A DNA stretch of 64,000 nucleotides from CAMQRS01 sp964370065 (GTDB taxonomy: Bacteria > Bacillota_I > Bacilli_A > Erysipelotrichales > Erysipelotrichaceae), in NCBI GenBank assembly GCA_964370065.1, contig CAYJGK010000006.1, forward strand, positions 12,448-76,447, written 5' to 3'. Below are positions 10,955 to 21,378 of this stretch, one piece after another. Numbering within the stretch: position 1 is the stretch's first letter; each line of letters starts with the position of its first letter. The position numbers and the translations under genes were made by a program. The notes below the pieces were generated by a model. That model worked only from the letters and a program-made list of their open reading frames with translations. It made no database searches and was not told where the DNA came from.

Positions 10955-11781
10955 TATTTCCTCTTTTGACAAGTAGGACAATAATATGTCCCTCGCCCAT
11001 GATGTTTTACCTTTTCTATAATAGTACCACATTTTTTACACGCTTGCCCAACTTGTTGATGTACCTTTAATTGCAATTGAAAACGTCCATCTACTTTTAA
11101 TTGTGAAGTATAAGAACGAATCGTTGTCCCTCCTGCTTTAATGGCTCCACTTAAAATTCTTCTGGTTTCAAAGATAATGTTCGCTAACTCTTTATTTTTA
11201 AGTTTTTGCACATTCATACTTGGGTGAAAGCGACAAGCAAAACAAATCTCATCTGCATATATGTTCCCAATTCCAGCAATATATCTTTGATCTAATAAAA
11301 ATTGTTTAATACTTACATTTTTATTATGTATGCATTGCTTTAAATAAGCAGTGGTTATTCGCTCATCAAAAGCATCATATCCTACATTTTTAAATACATC
11401 TAATTGCGCATAATGTATAGTTTTATCATATAAATACATACGTCCAAATTTACGAGTGTCGTGATAACGTAACTGTTTATCTTTTAGTGCAAAAATGACA
11501 TGTATGTGTTTCTCTATCAAATCATTTTGATCTTGTATATAAAACTTTCCTTCCATACGCATATGCGCAATTAAATAGTAATCTTGTAATTCGAAAATCA
11601 TATATTTTCCAATTCGGTGATAAGCAATCATTTGTTGATTACTTAAAGCTAGCTCAAAAGGAATAGTTGTGTGATTAATAATCATTTTGGGATACCGTAC
11701 TTTCACTGTTTCAATTGTAAATAGTTGAAGTCGATTTTCTAATGTTTTAACTACGGTCTCTACTTCTGGTAATTCTGGCAT
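10954..11781 (-). CDS. mutM: Formamidopyrimidine-DNA glycosylase (Fpg)
   Basis: Removes 8-oxoguanine and other oxidised purines and cleaves the abasic site. After Met removal the protein starts PELPEVE, with the catalytic N-terminal Pro and Glu. HMRMEGKF, the H2TH segment QRYIAGIGNIYADEI and the C-terminal zinc finger (two CxxC pairs, with GRGTYYCPTC) are all present. Length 275 aa is standard. It shares one base with the polA stop codon and one with the coaE start, so all three are translated as one unit. Confidence 0.96.
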   Translation of the reverse strand: MPELPEVETVVKTLENRLQLFTIETVKVRYPKMIINHTTIPFELALSNQQMIAYHRIGKYMIFELQDYYLIAHMRMEGKFYIQDQNDLIEKHIHVIFALKDKQLRYHDTRKFGRMYLYDKTIHYAQLDVFKNVGYDAFDERITTAYLKQCIHNKNVSIKQFLLDQRYIAGIGNIYADEICFACRFHPSMNVQKLKNKELANIIFETRRILSGAIKAGGTTIRSYTSQLKVDGRFQLQLKVHQQVGQACKKCGTIIEKVKHHGRGTYYCPTCQKRK

Positions 11782-14366
11782 TATTTCACCTCGTAATAAT
11801 TTTTTCCAAACCCTGCATCCACTAATAATGGAACTTGCATAGTATATGCATGTTTCATAGCATCTTCAACAAGTTTTTGCATCAATGCTTGCTCACCATC
11901 TACTACGTCAAAAACTAATTCATCATGAATTTGTAAAATTAAACTAGATTGTATTTGTTGTTCTTGCATTGCTTTGAATACGTGAATCATAGCTATTTTA
12001 ATTAAATCTGCAGCACTTCCTTGAATCGGCGCATTCATGGCTGCACGTTTTCCAAACTCCCTTACCATATAATTTTTATCATTGATTTCAGGGATGTAAC
12101 GTCGCCGATTAAACATTGTTTTCACATATCCTTCTGCTTTGGCAAAATTAATTGTCTCTTCCATAAAGGCATGAATTCTAGGGTATGAGGCAAAGTATCG
12201 TTCCATAAATTCTTTTGCATCATTTCTACTAATTCCTAACTCTTCACTTAATCCAAATTCACTTTGTCCATATACAATACCAAAGTTAACAACTTTTGCT
12301 TGTCTACGCTTCGCACTATCTACTTCTTCTTCACGACAACCAAAAATCTCCATCGCAGTTTTTGTATGAATGTCTAAACCGTGTGAGAATGCATCAATCA
12401 TTTTTTCTTCGTTCGCCATATGCGCTAACACTCGCAATTCGATTTGCGAATAATCAACCGTAAATAAGACACGATTCTCACTTGCTACAAAGGCACGTCT
12501 TACTTGTTTAGCATCCTCATCTTTTACACTTAAGTTTTGTAAGTTTGGTTCACTTGATGACAATCTACCTGTTTGTGTCAAACATTGGTTAAATTGAGTA
12601 TGAATTTTTCCATCCATTAATATGTGTTTTTTTAACCCTTCTGTATAGGTTGAATATATTTTTTGATATTTTCGATATTGAATTAATAGCGTTGCAATTG
12701 GATGAATAGTAACAAGTTTTTCTAGTACATCAATTGCTGTACTTCTTTTTTTGTTCGCTTTTAATCCTAAGTCATCAAATAATACCTCTCCTAATTGTTT
12801 AGGTGAATTCACATTAAACTCTTTTCCAGCTAAAGCAAATATCTCCTTTTCTAATTGATTTAGTTTCGCTATAGTTATTTCGCCAATTTCATCTAATACA
12901 TCATTACTTGTTGTAATCCCTTGCTTTTCCATAGTAAATAAAATATAAGCTATTTTCATTTCTACTTCTTGATAAATATATTCTAATTCTTTTTCTACAA
13001 TTTGTTTCATCACCTTATCTTTACATGTATAAAACATTTGAATTTGTTGATTTAAATATTGCAACTTCTCTATCTCATCAATAATAATTGGTTTCCCTGG
13101 CTTTCCATAAATATCTTGTTTTTTCTTAGCTTCGTAATATCCAAATGCATCTACAAACTTATCATAATTAGTTATGCTTTGGTCGTTAATAAAACTAGCA
13201 ATCATTAAATCATTTTCTACACCATGAATTGCAAAACCATAACGATCCAATAAATGATACATCATTTTCACATCATATGTCCATTTTGATATTGAGCTTG
13301 TTAAATAGCTTTGTAAAGCATCATCATTCATCATCTGTGTTAATGAGAAATAATATACATTCTCACTGTTTTGTATCACTATCCCATATAAAGTTGCTTG
13401 ATGAAAGCTTTCATTATCATAATCTAATTGTATAAACATTTGCTCTTCTACTGCTATTTCATCAAAACTAGAAACTTTTGTGAATGCCTTTAATTTTTCT
13501 TCTTTTTTATCTTCTTTAACAATTAAAGAATTCATTTCATATTTACGATAGAACTGGTTTCTAGTATCAAAATTAATTTGATTTTTGAAGTTTTCTAGAT
13601 TAAATGAAAAGGCACAATCAACTTTTATAGTTGCTAATTGTTTCGATAAAAACGCAATTTCTTTATCTTCTATTAATTTTTCTTTTTGTTTTCCTTTCAA
13701 CTGATCAATATTTTCATACACACCTTCTAATGTTTGGTAGGCATGCAATAACTTAGTAGCTGTCTTATCACCAATTCCTCGAACACCAGGAATATTATCA
13801 GCGCTATCTCCACTCAATGCCTTCATATCAATAATTTGCGTAGGACTGATTTCCATATCTTCCATTAAAGCATTAGCATCCATTAGTTTCATTTCTGTAA
13901 TTCCTTTTTTCATTAACAAAACATTTGTTGTATCATCTATTAGCTGCAGCAAATCTTTATCACTACTTAATATATGAATAAAATCATTTGGATATTGTTT
14001 GGCAATGCTTCCAATAATATCATCGGCTTCTAGTCCTTCTTCTTCATATTGAAAAATAGGATAGGAATCCAAAAATTCTCTCACGATTGGAAACTGCACT
14101 TTCAACTCTGGGTCCACTTCTTTTCTAGTTCCTTTGTATTCTGTAAAACTCTCATGTCTAAAAGTAGGTTTACCTGTATCCCAAGCAACCATTACATAAG
14201 TTGGTTCTAATAAGGCAATAGCCTTATTAATCATATTAGCAAACCCAAAAATAGCATTCGTTGGTATGCCTTGTGAAGTGCTCATAAAATTACCACGATA
14301 TGCTGTTGCATGATACGCTCTAAATAGTAAAGAGTTACCATCAATTAATAGGATATTATTTTTCAT
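11781..14366 (-). CDS. polA: DNA polymerase I
   Basis: Fills gaps and removes RNA primers during replication and repair. The 861 residues comprise a 5'-3' nuclease domain (about 1-290, with GVRGIGDKTA), a central exonuclease-like domain and the polymerase. Motif A DYSQIELR (about 640), motif B RRQAKVVNFGIVYG and motif C IHDELVFDV (about 810) are intact. The central domain has LDYDNES where the proofreading DxE motif should be, so 3'-5' exonuclease activity is probably lost, as in Bacillus Pol I. It heads the mutM-coaE-dnaB-dnaI run behind an extended -10 promoter. Confidence 0.97.
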   Translation of the reverse strand: MKNNILLIDGNSLLFRAYHATAYRGNFMSTSQGIPTNAIFGFANMINKAIALLEPTYVMVAWDTGKPTFRHESFTEYKGTRKEVDPELKVQFPIVREFLDSYPIFQYEEEGLEADDIIGSIAKQYPNDFIHILSSDKDLLQLIDDTTNVLLMKKGITEMKLMDANALMEDMEISPTQIIDMKALSGDSADNIPGVRGIGDKTATKLLHAYQTLEGVYENIDQLKGKQKEKLIEDKEIAFLSKQLATIKVDCAFSFNLENFKNQINFDTRNQFYRKYEMNSLIVKEDKKEEKLKAFTKVSSFDEIAVEEQMFIQLDYDNESFHQATLYGIVIQNSENVYYFSLTQMMNDDALQSYLTSSISKWTYDVKMMYHLLDRYGFAIHGVENDLMIASFINDQSITNYDKFVDAFGYYEAKKKQDIYGKPGKPIIIDEIEKLQYLNQQIQMFYTCKDKVMKQIVEKELEYIYQEVEMKIAYILFTMEKQGITTSNDVLDEIGEITIAKLNQLEKEIFALAGKEFNVNSPKQLGEVLFDDLGLKANKKRSTAIDVLEKLVTIHPIATLLIQYRKYQKIYSTYTEGLKKHILMDGKIHTQFNQCLTQTGRLSSSEPNLQNLSVKDEDAKQVRRAFVASENRVLFTVDYSQIELRVLAHMANEEKMIDAFSHGLDIHTKTAMEIFGCREEEVDSAKRRQAKVVNFGIVYGQSEFGLSEELGISRNDAKEFMERYFASYPRIHAFMEETINFAKAEGYVKTMFNRRRYIPEINDKNYMVREFGKRAAMNAPIQGSAADLIKIAMIHVFKAMQEQQIQSSLILQIHDELVFDVVDGEQALMQKLVEDAMKHAYTMQVPLLVDAGFGKNYYEVK

Positions 14367-14388
14367 ATACTATACCTCCGCTTTATCT

Positions 14389-14397
14389 ATTTTACCA
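14389..14397 (-). promoter_or_regulatory. Extended -10 promoter of polA
   Basis: TGGTAAAAT on the minus strand, 23 nt before the polA start, with GCGGAGGTA as ribosome site between. No good -35 box is visible. The remaining sequence up to 14592 is AT-rich and shows nothing else I recognise. Confidence 0.5.
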
Positions 14398-14592
14398 CAA
14401 ACTATGCATTAAATTATGGTTTTTGATTCACTTCTCGTTTTTTATAATTTTTTTTACTATCACTCGATATGTACTCCAATATAAGCTTATGTTTTTTCTA
14501 CTAATTATATAACTAACTTTCTTCCCAGTACCAGTATATATATGACATTATTATTTGCTATGCCAAGCACAGATAAACTTGCTTTTCAGACT

Positions 14593-14617
14593 AAAAAAAG
14601 AGAGCTAATTGCTCTCT
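14593..14617 (-). terminator. Terminator of trmK wrapped around its stop codon
   Basis: Stem GAGAGC / GCTCTC followed by seven T on the minus strand. The loop AATTA includes the first two bases of the trmK TAG stop (14605-14607), so the upstream arm is coding sequence. Confidence 0.88.
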
Positions 14618-15267
14618 AGTTCAGTTTGTATCATTTCTAATTGTTGTTTAAACATGGCGTATCGTTCATTATCTTTTTTTAATTCTTTTAAAATGAAACA
14701 TAGCTTATTTTCTTGAAACCGTAAAGAATCGTAATAGCATTCATCTTTTACCATTTGGTATCCTAAATAGAGTTGTTGTTCACTCAATTTTGTTTGTTGC
14801 GTTGTATCTACTTTAATCATTTGATAGTAATGTGATTCATCATAAATTGTTTTCTCTTTTATAATGGCAAATTCATGAAGTTGTAACCAACTTCTTAATT
14901 TAGGTACATCCCGATTCGATTGAATAATCAACGTCTTTCCTTGTAATTTATCAAAATCGTTTTCTAGTATTTTTTTGATTGTTTCAAAACCCATACCAGC
15001 AATGACAATCACTTGTACATCGTTTTCAATTTTATGTAATCCATCACTTAAAACCGTAGTAATATAATTTTGTAATTGATGTGCTTCAATATTTTTTTTA
15101 GCTTGTAGTAATGGCCCTTCCTTTACATCACACGCATATGCTTTAGAGACTATTTTTTCCTTCACTAAATAACAACATAGTTGTGCATGATCACAACCGA
15201 TATCAGCTACAACACTACCTTTATCAACAAGTTCACATAAACTTAATAATCGTTTACTAATCTTCAT
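14605..15267 (-). CDS. trmK: tRNA (adenine-22-N1)-methyltransferase
   Basis: Methylates N1 of A22 in bacterial tRNAs using S-adenosylmethionine. The 220-residue protein has the SAM-binding VADIGCDHAQL near residue 20 and IAGMG later, followed by a helical C-terminal part, as in B. subtilis TrmK. It starts 1 nt after the rpoD stop, at the conserved place in the dnaG-rpoD-trmK order, so it is the last gene of that operon; its own terminator closes it. Confidence 0.92.
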   Translation of the reverse strand: MKISKRLLSLCELVDKGSVVADIGCDHAQLCCYLVKEKIVSKAYACDVKEGPLLQAKKNIEAHQLQNYITTVLSDGLHKIENDVQVIVIAGMGFETIKKILENDFDKLQGKTLIIQSNRDVPKLRSWLQLHEFAIIKEKTIYDESHYYQMIKVDTTQQTKLSEQQLYLGYQMVKDECYYDSLRFQENKLCFILKELKKDNERYAMFKQQLEMIQTELESN

Positions 15268-15268
15268 A

Positions 15269-16453
15269 TTATTGACGGTCTACAAAATCTTTTAAACGTT
15301 TTGAACGAGTTGGATGTTTTAATTTTCTTAGCGCTTTCGCTTCAATTTGACGAATACGTTCTCTAGTTACATTAAATTCTTTACCTACTTCTTCTAATGT
15401 TCTAGTTCTTCCATCATATAATCCAAAACGTAGACGTAATACTTTTTCTTCACGTTCTGTTAATCCTTGTAAAACCATATTAATCTCATCTTTTAATAAT
15501 TGGTTATTTGCGTATTCATCTGGACTCATTGCATCTTTATCTTCAATAAAATCACCTAAATGTGAGTCATCTTCTTCTCCAATTGGCGTTTCTAAAGATA
15601 CTGGATCTAAAGCAATTTTCTGAATTTCACGCACTTTTTCAGGTGTAATATTTTCCATCTTAGCGGCAATTTCATCGGCCGAAGGATCTCTTCCTAAATC
15701 TTGTACTAATTGTCTTTGAATACGCGTTAATTTATTAATTGTTTCTACCATATGTACTGGAATACGAATCGTTCTAGCTTGGTCTGCAATAGCTCTAGTA
15801 ATCGCTTGACGAATCCACCACGTTGCATAAGTGGAAAATTTAAATCCTTTTGTATAATCAAATTTTTCTACTGCTTTTGCTAATCCCATATTTCCTTCTT
15901 GAATTAAATCTAAAAATAACATTCCACGCCCTACATATTTTTTGGCAATTGAAACAACAAGACGTAAGTTAGCAGCTATTAATTTTTTCTTCGCCTCTTC
16001 ATCCCCTTCTTGAATACGTTTAGCGATTTCCGGTTCCTCTGATGGGTCTAATAATTCTACACGTCCAATTTCTTTTAAATACATTTTAACTGGGTCATTT
16101 AATTTTGTTTGTGCAGAATTAGCATAGGCTTGCTCTAATTTATCAATGTCTTCTGATAAATGCTTTTCTGTTTCAGCATCTTCATCAAAATTTTCAACAA
16201 CATCAATATCGTCACTTAATTCTACTTCAACTAATTTTGTTTCATCTATATCAGTGTCTTCTTCAGCAGTTAATTCAATATCATTATCAATAAACCATTG
16301 AAATAAGCCTTCATTATCTTCGTCACTTAAATCTAAGTGATCTATTGCTTTCATTACATCTTTTTCTTGTAATTCACCTTCTAAAATAAATTTATCTTTT
16401 AAATCAATTTTTACTTCTTCTAATCCTTTAATTTGTTTTTTAATTTTCGCCAT
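15269..16453 (-). CDS. rpoD: Primary sigma factor SigA/RpoD
   Basis: Directs RNA polymerase to housekeeping promoters. The 394-residue protein has an acidic N-terminal part, then region 1.2, region 2 ([37 protein letters not shown]), region 3 and a region 4 helix-turn-helix ([18 protein letters not shown]). ATG 16453 was chosen for GGAG nine bases upstream; it overlaps dnaG by 14 nt. The promoters identified in this window (TTGACA/TATAAT type, often with TGn) are what this sigma factor should recognise. Confidence 0.97.
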   Translation of the reverse strand: MAKIKKQIKGLEEVKIDLKDKFILEGELQEKDVMKAIDHLDLSDEDNEGLFQWFIDNDIELTAEEDTDIDETKLVEVELSDDIDVVENFDEDAETEKHLSEDIDKLEQAYANSAQTKLNDPVKMYLKEIGRVELLDPSEEPEIAKRIQEGDEEAKKKLIAANLRLVVSIAKKYVGRGMLFLDLIQEGNMGLAKAVEKFDYTKGFKFSTYATWWIRQAITRAIADQARTIRIPVHMVETINKLTRIQRQLVQDLGRDPSADEIAAKMENITPEKVREIQKIALDPVSLETPIGEEDDSHLGDFIEDKDAMSPDEYANNQLLKDEINMVLQGLTEREEKVLRLRFGLYDGRTRTLEEVGKEFNVTRERIRQIEAKALRKLKHPTRSKRLKDFVDRQ

Positions 16454-18197
16454 TTGGTACTCCTTCACGAATCCTTCTTAATAAGATGATCTCTTGTGCT
16501 ATTTTTGCTTTTTGAATAGGGTCATTAGTTTGTTCACTGCGTAGTTTCAAGTCACTAATTTGTTCTTCTCTCATGCATTCTTGTATCTTTTGTATTGAAT
16601 GTATCAATACGTCTTGGTTTGCTGTAACTTCTTGTTCTATACATTCCATAGAAAGTAGTAATTGTTTTATTTCTTCTTCTTTAATACGGTCAATTAATTT
16701 TGCAATATTCATGATTGATTCTTTACGATAATAATCAATAATGTATAAACTTAAATTATTATACACATCATCTAATAAAAACCCTAGTTCATCTCGATAG
16801 TAATCACTCGCTTGCTTACTTTGTAAGATTTGACGGATAATTTCACATTGTGCATTCATTCGTTTCGAATTAGGTTTTCTAATCGTTGGTATCCGATTTT
16901 GATGACTCGCTTTAGATTGGTTAGCAACCGTATGAGATTGTTGCCCTCTTGCATCAAAACCAGTCAACTGTTGTAATATTTGATAAAAAGTATTGCGTTC
17001 AATTTCATGATCTATTTTGCTAATTTCAGTTGCGATTTCTTTTGTATACTCTAATTTTTCACTATAGTTTTCTAAATCATATCTTAGTTTTAAGTAATCG
17101 AATAAAAATTCAATCCAGCCAATACTATGATTCACCATAGCGATAAACTCTTGTGTACCATATTGTGCAATAACTTCATCCGGATCTATTCCATATTGAT
17201 TATTCACTATACTTACGTGTAATCCTATGCTTTGTGCTAATTTCACAAATTTATAGGTAGCATTAATCCCAGCCTTATCTCCATCATAACAAAGCATGAC
17301 TTCGACATTTAAAAATTTTAACTTCTTTAGTTGTGTAATTGTACAAGCAGTCCCTAATGTAGCTACACAGTTTTGTATACCTGCTTTAGCAAAAGCAAGT
17401 ACATCCATCGCTCCTTCTACAACATATATTTTCTTTTCTTTTCTAGCTAGTTGTTTAGCTCGATGTAAGTTGTAAAGGATATCTCCCTTATGGTAAATCT
17501 TAGTTTCACTTGTATTGACATACTTTGCCTCTTGTCGCTCATCAACTCGTCTAGCACTGAATCCTAAACAATGCCCATGTTCGTCATGGATAGGAATAGT
17601 AATACGATGTGAAAATACATCTTTCATACCATATGAGGTTAACCATACTACATTAGCATCTACCATTTCTTCATCGCTATATTGTTTAGCTTTTAAAAAG
17701 TTATATAGTTTATTATCTGGTGGGTGATACCCTATTTGAAACTGTTTTTGAATAGCAGAGGTAATGCCTCTATCTGTTAAATATTGCTTGATTGGTTTGG
17801 CAGCCACTGCATCTAGTTCAAAAGAACAATAATTTGCCACTTCTTCACACAACTTGTATAATTTTGCAAATTCAGGAGCTATTTGCTTAGTATGCGATGT
17901 TACATCAAATGTAATAGGGATATGTGCAATTTCAGCCACTTTCGCAACTGCTTGAACAAATGATATCTGTTCATGTTTTTGCACAAATGTAAAACTATTT
18001 CCTCCTGCTCCACAAACAAAGCAATGATAAATTTGCTTATCTTGTGAAATGCTCATTGAAGGATCATGATCATCATGAAAAGGGCAGACCGCTTTATAAC
18101 TACGCCCTTTTTTTTCTAAAGGAATGTAATTTGAAATCACATCGACTATATCGACTTTATTTCTTATTTCATCAATTAGTTCTTGTGGTAATCGCAT
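16440..18197 (-). CDS. dnaG: DNA primase
   Basis: Synthesises RNA primers for replication. The CHC2 zinc domain is at the N-terminus (C38, H41, C59, C62), followed by the catalytic core with toprim motifs VVEGAMD (about residue 264) and CYDGDKAG, and a helical C-terminal helicase-binding part. Length 585 aa is normal. The start has GAGGGGG seven bases upstream. It lies between glyS and rpoD in the classic macromolecular-synthesis operon and overlaps rpoD by 14 nt. Confidence 0.97.
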   Translation of the reverse strand: MRLPQELIDEIRNKVDIVDVISNYIPLEKKGRSYKAVCPFHDDHDPSMSISQDKQIYHCFVCGAGGNSFTFVQKHEQISFVQAVAKVAEIAHIPITFDVTSHTKQIAPEFAKLYKLCEEVANYCSFELDAVAAKPIKQYLTDRGITSAIQKQFQIGYHPPDNKLYNFLKAKQYSDEEMVDANVVWLTSYGMKDVFSHRITIPIHDEHGHCLGFSARRVDERQEAKYVNTSETKIYHKGDILYNLHRAKQLARKEKKIYVVEGAMDVLAFAKAGIQNCVATLGTACTITQLKKLKFLNVEVMLCYDGDKAGINATYKFVKLAQSIGLHVSIVNNQYGIDPDEVIAQYGTQEFIAMVNHSIGWIEFLFDYLKLRYDLENYSEKLEYTKEIATEISKIDHEIERNTFYQILQQLTGFDARGQQSHTVANQSKASHQNRIPTIRKPNSKRMNAQCEIIRQILQSKQASDYYRDELGFLLDDVYNNLSLYIIDYYRKESIMNIAKLIDRIKEEEIKQLLLSMECIEQEVTANQDVLIHSIQKIQECMREEQISDLKLRSEQTNDPIQKAKIAQEIILLRRIREGVPNGEN

Positions 18198-18218
18198 ACG
18201 TCCCCCTCTTTCTATATT

Positions 18219-19592
18219 TTAAAATTTTATGCGCTTTGCGACGTATTCATTAATTTCGCTAATTGCAACACGCTCTTGTGTCATCGTATCACGATCACGA
18301 ATTGTTACACAATTATCTTCTAAACTGTCAAAGTCAAAAGTTACACAGTAAGGTGTACCGATTGCATCTTGACGACGATATCTTTTTCCAATACTTCCTG
18401 CTTCATCATAATCTACACTAAAATCACTCGCTAATTGGGAAAATAATGTCATTGCTTGTGGTGCTAATTTTTTATTTAAAGGTAAGATACATGCTTTATA
18501 AGGAGCTAGCGTTGGATGCAAGTTTAATACGATACGAGAATCATTTTCCAATTGCTCTTCTTGGTATGCATCGCACATAAACGCTAACATTAAACGCTCT
18601 ACTCCTACACTTGGTTCAATACAGTATGCTAAATATTTTTCATTTGTGATAGGATCTTGGTATTCTAAGCTTTTTTTAGATTCATCTTGGTGTGAACGTA
18701 AGTCAAAGTCTGTACGATCTGCAATTCCCCACAATTCACCCCATCCAAATGAAAAGTTATATTCAATATCACTTGTCCCTTTTGAGTAGTGTGACAATTC
18801 ATCTGCATCATGTTCTCTTAAACGTAAATTTTCTTCATTGATTCCTAATGACTTCAAGAAATTAACACAGTAATCTTTATAGTATTCATACCACTTCAAA
18901 TCTTCACCAGGAGCCGTAAAGAATTCTAATTCCATTTGTTCAAACTCTCTAGTTCTAAAAATAAAGTTACCTGGTGTAATTTCATTTCTAAACGATTTTC
19001 CAATCTGGCCAATTCCAAATGGCAATTTTTTACGCATCGTTCTTTGTACATTTTTAAAGTTAACAAACATTCCTTGTGCTGTTTCAGGACGTAAATAAAT
19101 TGTATTTTTAGCATCTTCTACTACCCCTTGGAATGTCTTAAACATCAAATTAAATTCACGAATATCAGTGAAATCATGACCCTTACAATTTGGACAAGGA
19201 ATTTGTTTTTCATCAATAAATGATTTCATTTCTTCCTTTGTCATCGTTGCTGGATTCACTTCTTGATTTGTAAAGTTCTCAATTAATTGATCCGCTCTAT
19301 GTCTAGTCTTACAAAGTTTACAATCCATTAATGGATCTGAAAATCCTCCAACATGACCACTCGCGACCCAAACTTGCGGATTCATTAGTAATGCAGATTG
19401 AATACCAACATTATGCGGGTTTTCTTGAATGAATTTTTTCCACCAAGCTTTTTTTATATTTTCTTTTAATTCTACCCCTAACGGACCAAAGTCCCAAGTA
19501 TTTGATAGTCCACCATAAATCTCCGATCCTTGGTAAACGAATCCGCTATTTTTCATATGCGCAACTACTGTTTCAAATTTTTTATTATCCAT
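18219..19592 (-). CDS. glyS: Glycyl-tRNA synthetase, homodimeric type
   Basis: Charges tRNA-Gly. The single 457-residue chain has class II motifs: a motif 2 region with [20 protein letters not shown], the motif 3 region EPSVGVERL, and a C-terminal anticodon-binding domain ([11 protein letters not shown]). This is the alpha2 archaeal/eukaryal-like type found in B. subtilis relatives that lack glyQ/glyS alpha-beta subunits. ATG 19592 is preferred over an upstream GTG; the ribosome site is weak. It opens the glyS-dnaG-rpoD-trmK operon. No T-box leader is visible upstream. Confidence 0.96.
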   Translation of the reverse strand: MDNKKFETVVAHMKNSGFVYQGSEIYGGLSNTWDFGPLGVELKENIKKAWWKKFIQENPHNVGIQSALLMNPQVWVASGHVGGFSDPLMDCKLCKTRHRADQLIENFTNQEVNPATMTKEEMKSFIDEKQIPCPNCKGHDFTDIREFNLMFKTFQGVVEDAKNTIYLRPETAQGMFVNFKNVQRTMRKKLPFGIGQIGKSFRNEITPGNFIFRTREFEQMELEFFTAPGEDLKWYEYYKDYCVNFLKSLGINEENLRLREHDADELSHYSKGTSDIEYNFSFGWGELWGIADRTDFDLRSHQDESKKSLEYQDPITNEKYLAYCIEPSVGVERLMLAFMCDAYQEEQLENDSRIVLNLHPTLAPYKACILPLNKKLAPQAMTLFSQLASDFSVDYDEAGSIGKRYRRQDAIGTPYCVTFDFDSLEDNCVTIRDRDTMTQERVAISEINEYVAKRIKF

Positions 19593-19622
19593 TTCACACA
19601 CTCACTTTCTCATTCAATTATA

Positions 19623-19650
19623 GCGTTTTTTTTCATTACAAAAAAAACGC
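19623..19650 (-). promoter_or_regulatory. Perfect hairpin in the glyS 5' leader
   Basis: Inverted repeat GCG-T8 / A8-CGC with a 6-nt loop, placed just after the predicted transcription start and 30 nt before the glyS start. It lacks the trailing U-run of a terminator. It may protect the mRNA 5' end or regulate the leader; function unknown. Confidence 0.5.
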
Positions 19651-19664
19651 ATAAAGGCATACTA

Positions 19665-19693
19665 TTTATACCATTTTTCAGCGGTTTAGTCAA
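19665..19693 (-). promoter_or_regulatory. SigA promoter of the glyS-dnaG-rpoD-trmK operon
   Basis: TTGACT (19688-19693), a 17-nt spacer, then TATAAA (19665-19670) on the minus strand, about 70 nt before the glyS start. Confidence 0.85.
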
Positions 19694-19716
19694 GGTGAAT
19701 TACATTTGCTTAATTC

Positions 19717-19753
19717 AAAAAAAGTAGGTAAAAGCGACTGCTTTTACCTACTT
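19717..19753 (-). terminator. Terminator of the obgE-ybeY-dgkA-era-recO cluster
   Basis: Stem AAGTAGGTAAAAGC / GCTTTTACCTACTT with a 4-nt loop, followed by T residues. The first two bases of the stem lie inside the recO TAA stop. Confidence 0.92.
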
Positions 19754-20483
19754 ATTCGAAGGCTATGACTTGCTCTAGAAACACAAAACTTTTTAATTGT
19801 AGTCCACTATGATATACAAAATATTCAACAATTTTTTGTATATTTGTATAATCATAAGTCATATATTTTTCTAACACTTCAAAATCAGTAATACTTGCTT
19901 TATGAAATAAGCGAAACACTTTTAATAAAGCTAAATCTTGTTTGCGTTCTTCTTGCTTACATTGCACACATACAAATCCTCCATCCTTAATGGATATGGA
20001 ACTAATTTGTTGCACACTATGACAACGTACACATGTATCTACTTGTGGACTATAGCCAAACATGTTGCTACATTGTGCTAAAAACAAAGCCAGCACGCAA
20101 AATGGTTGTTGCGTTTCATTTAAATATTCTAAGCTGCTAGACAATAATATGTAAGCTTCATTTTCTTCAACTTGTTCCTGCTTATTTAATATTTCACACA
20201 TAATAGAAGCAATAGTTTGTTTTAATAAATCATCGTATAGATGCGTATACATTTGTATTTTTTCAGCACTTTTTATACTTTGCATTGCACGGTTTGTTTG
20301 CGTATATATAAAATTTGATTTTTGAAATAAGCGGCAAGCACTTGCATTTTTACTTTTACTTTTCTTGATTCCTCTTGCATAAAAACTAGCTTTTCCTATA
20401 GTCTTTCCTAACACGTGTAAGATGACATCATTATCTTTATACTCTTGTTGAGCGATAATAATAACTTCTTCTTTTTTATTCAT
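19752..20483 (-). CDS. recO: DNA repair protein RecO
   Basis: Recombination mediator that helps RecR load RecA onto SSB-coated DNA. The 243-residue protein has the N-terminal OB fold (DVILHVLGKTIGKASFYARG) and a C-terminal part with a four-Cys zinc site (CVRC and CVQC). ATG 20483 overlaps the era stop by 8 nt; an in-frame GTG at 20498 is possible. The era-recO order is conserved in Bacillota. Confidence 0.92.
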   Translation of the reverse strand: MNKKEEVIIIAQQEYKDNDVILHVLGKTIGKASFYARGIKKSKSKNASACRLFQKSNFIYTQTNRAMQSIKSAEKIQMYTHLYDDLLKQTIASIMCEILNKQEQVEENEAYILLSSSLEYLNETQQPFCVLALFLAQCSNMFGYSPQVDTCVRCHSVQQISSISIKDGGFVCVQCKQEERKQDLALLKVFRLFHKASITDFEVLEKYMTYDYTNIQKIVEYFVYHSGLQLKSFVFLEQVIAFE

Positions 20484-21378
20484 ATTCTCCAGTTTCACTA
20501 TACCCTAATTGATTCAATTTATTAGCACGATTACGCCAATTTTTTTCAACTCGAACAAATAAACTAAGAATGACTTTCTTATGCACCATCTCTTTTATTT
20601 CGCGTTGTGCATTCATCGTTATTGCTTTAATCATTGCTGCTTGTTTTCCAATCAAGATACCTTTTTGGGAATTGCGTTCTACAATAACTACTGCTTGTAT
20701 ATACAATTTATTTTCATCTTCTTCTTTGTGTTCAATAGTTACCGCTACAGAATGTGGCACTTCTTCTTGTGTTCTATGCAACACCTGTTCACGAATACAT
20801 TCACGCATTCTAAAGTCAAGACTACGATCACTAACCATTTCTTCTGGGTAGAAAAACGGTTGGTGCGTTAAATATTTTTCACTTGTTTGTAATAAGTCAT
20901 CAATGTTTTTATGCATTGTTGCTGAAATTGGAATAATTTCAGCAAACATATAACGTGTATAATATTCTTGTATTAATTTAAATATTGCTTCCTTTTTTAA
21001 TAAGTCACACTTGTTTAACAATAAGAAAACTGGCGATTTATAATTTTGCAGTAAGTTTAATACATATTCATCACCACTTCCAAAAGGTGCAGTAGCATCT
21101 ACCATTAAATAGATTATATCAACATCTTGTAAGCTAGTGAATACACCTTTATTCATGCTTTTTCCTAGTTCATGTTTTGCTTTATGCAATCCAGGAGTAT
21201 CAATAAAGACAAATTGATTTTGATCTTTTGTTAAGATTCCTAATATATTATTTCTTGTTGTTTGCGCTTTACTTGAAGTAATCGCAATTTTTTCATCTAA
21301 TAGTGCATTTAGAAGCGTTGATTTTCCTGCATTAGGTCTCCCTATAATGGAAATAAATCCACATTTTGTTTCTAACAT
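20476..21378 (-). CDS. era: GTPase Era
   Basis: Binds the 3' end of 16S rRNA and assists 30S subunit maturation. G1 GRPNAGKST (residues 13-21), G3 DTPGLHK and G4 NKCD are visible, followed by a KH domain near the C-terminus. The 300-residue length is standard. The start at 21378 has AAAGGA upstream and overlaps dgkA by 7 nt. Its companion YbeY, also a ribosome-maturation factor, lies two genes upstream. Confidence 0.96.
   Translation of the reverse strand: MLETKCGFISIIGRPNAGKSTLLNALLDEKIAITSSKAQTTRNNILGILTKDQNQFVFIDTPGLHKAKHELGKSMNKGVFTSLQDVDIIYLMVDATAPFGSGDEYVLNLLQNYKSPVFLLLNKCDLLKKEAIFKLIQEYYTRYMFAEIIPISATMHKNIDDLLQTSEKYLTHQPFFYPEEMVSDRSLDFRMRECIREQVLHRTQEEVPHSVAVTIEHKEEDENKLYIQAVVIVERNSQKGILIGKQAAMIKAITMNAQREIKEMVHKKVILSLFVRVEKNWRNRANKLNQLGYSETGEYE

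Noticed and set aside
19593..19751. T-box riboswitch upstream of glyS
   Set aside because: The space after the recO terminator is too short and no T-box antiterminator core is present.
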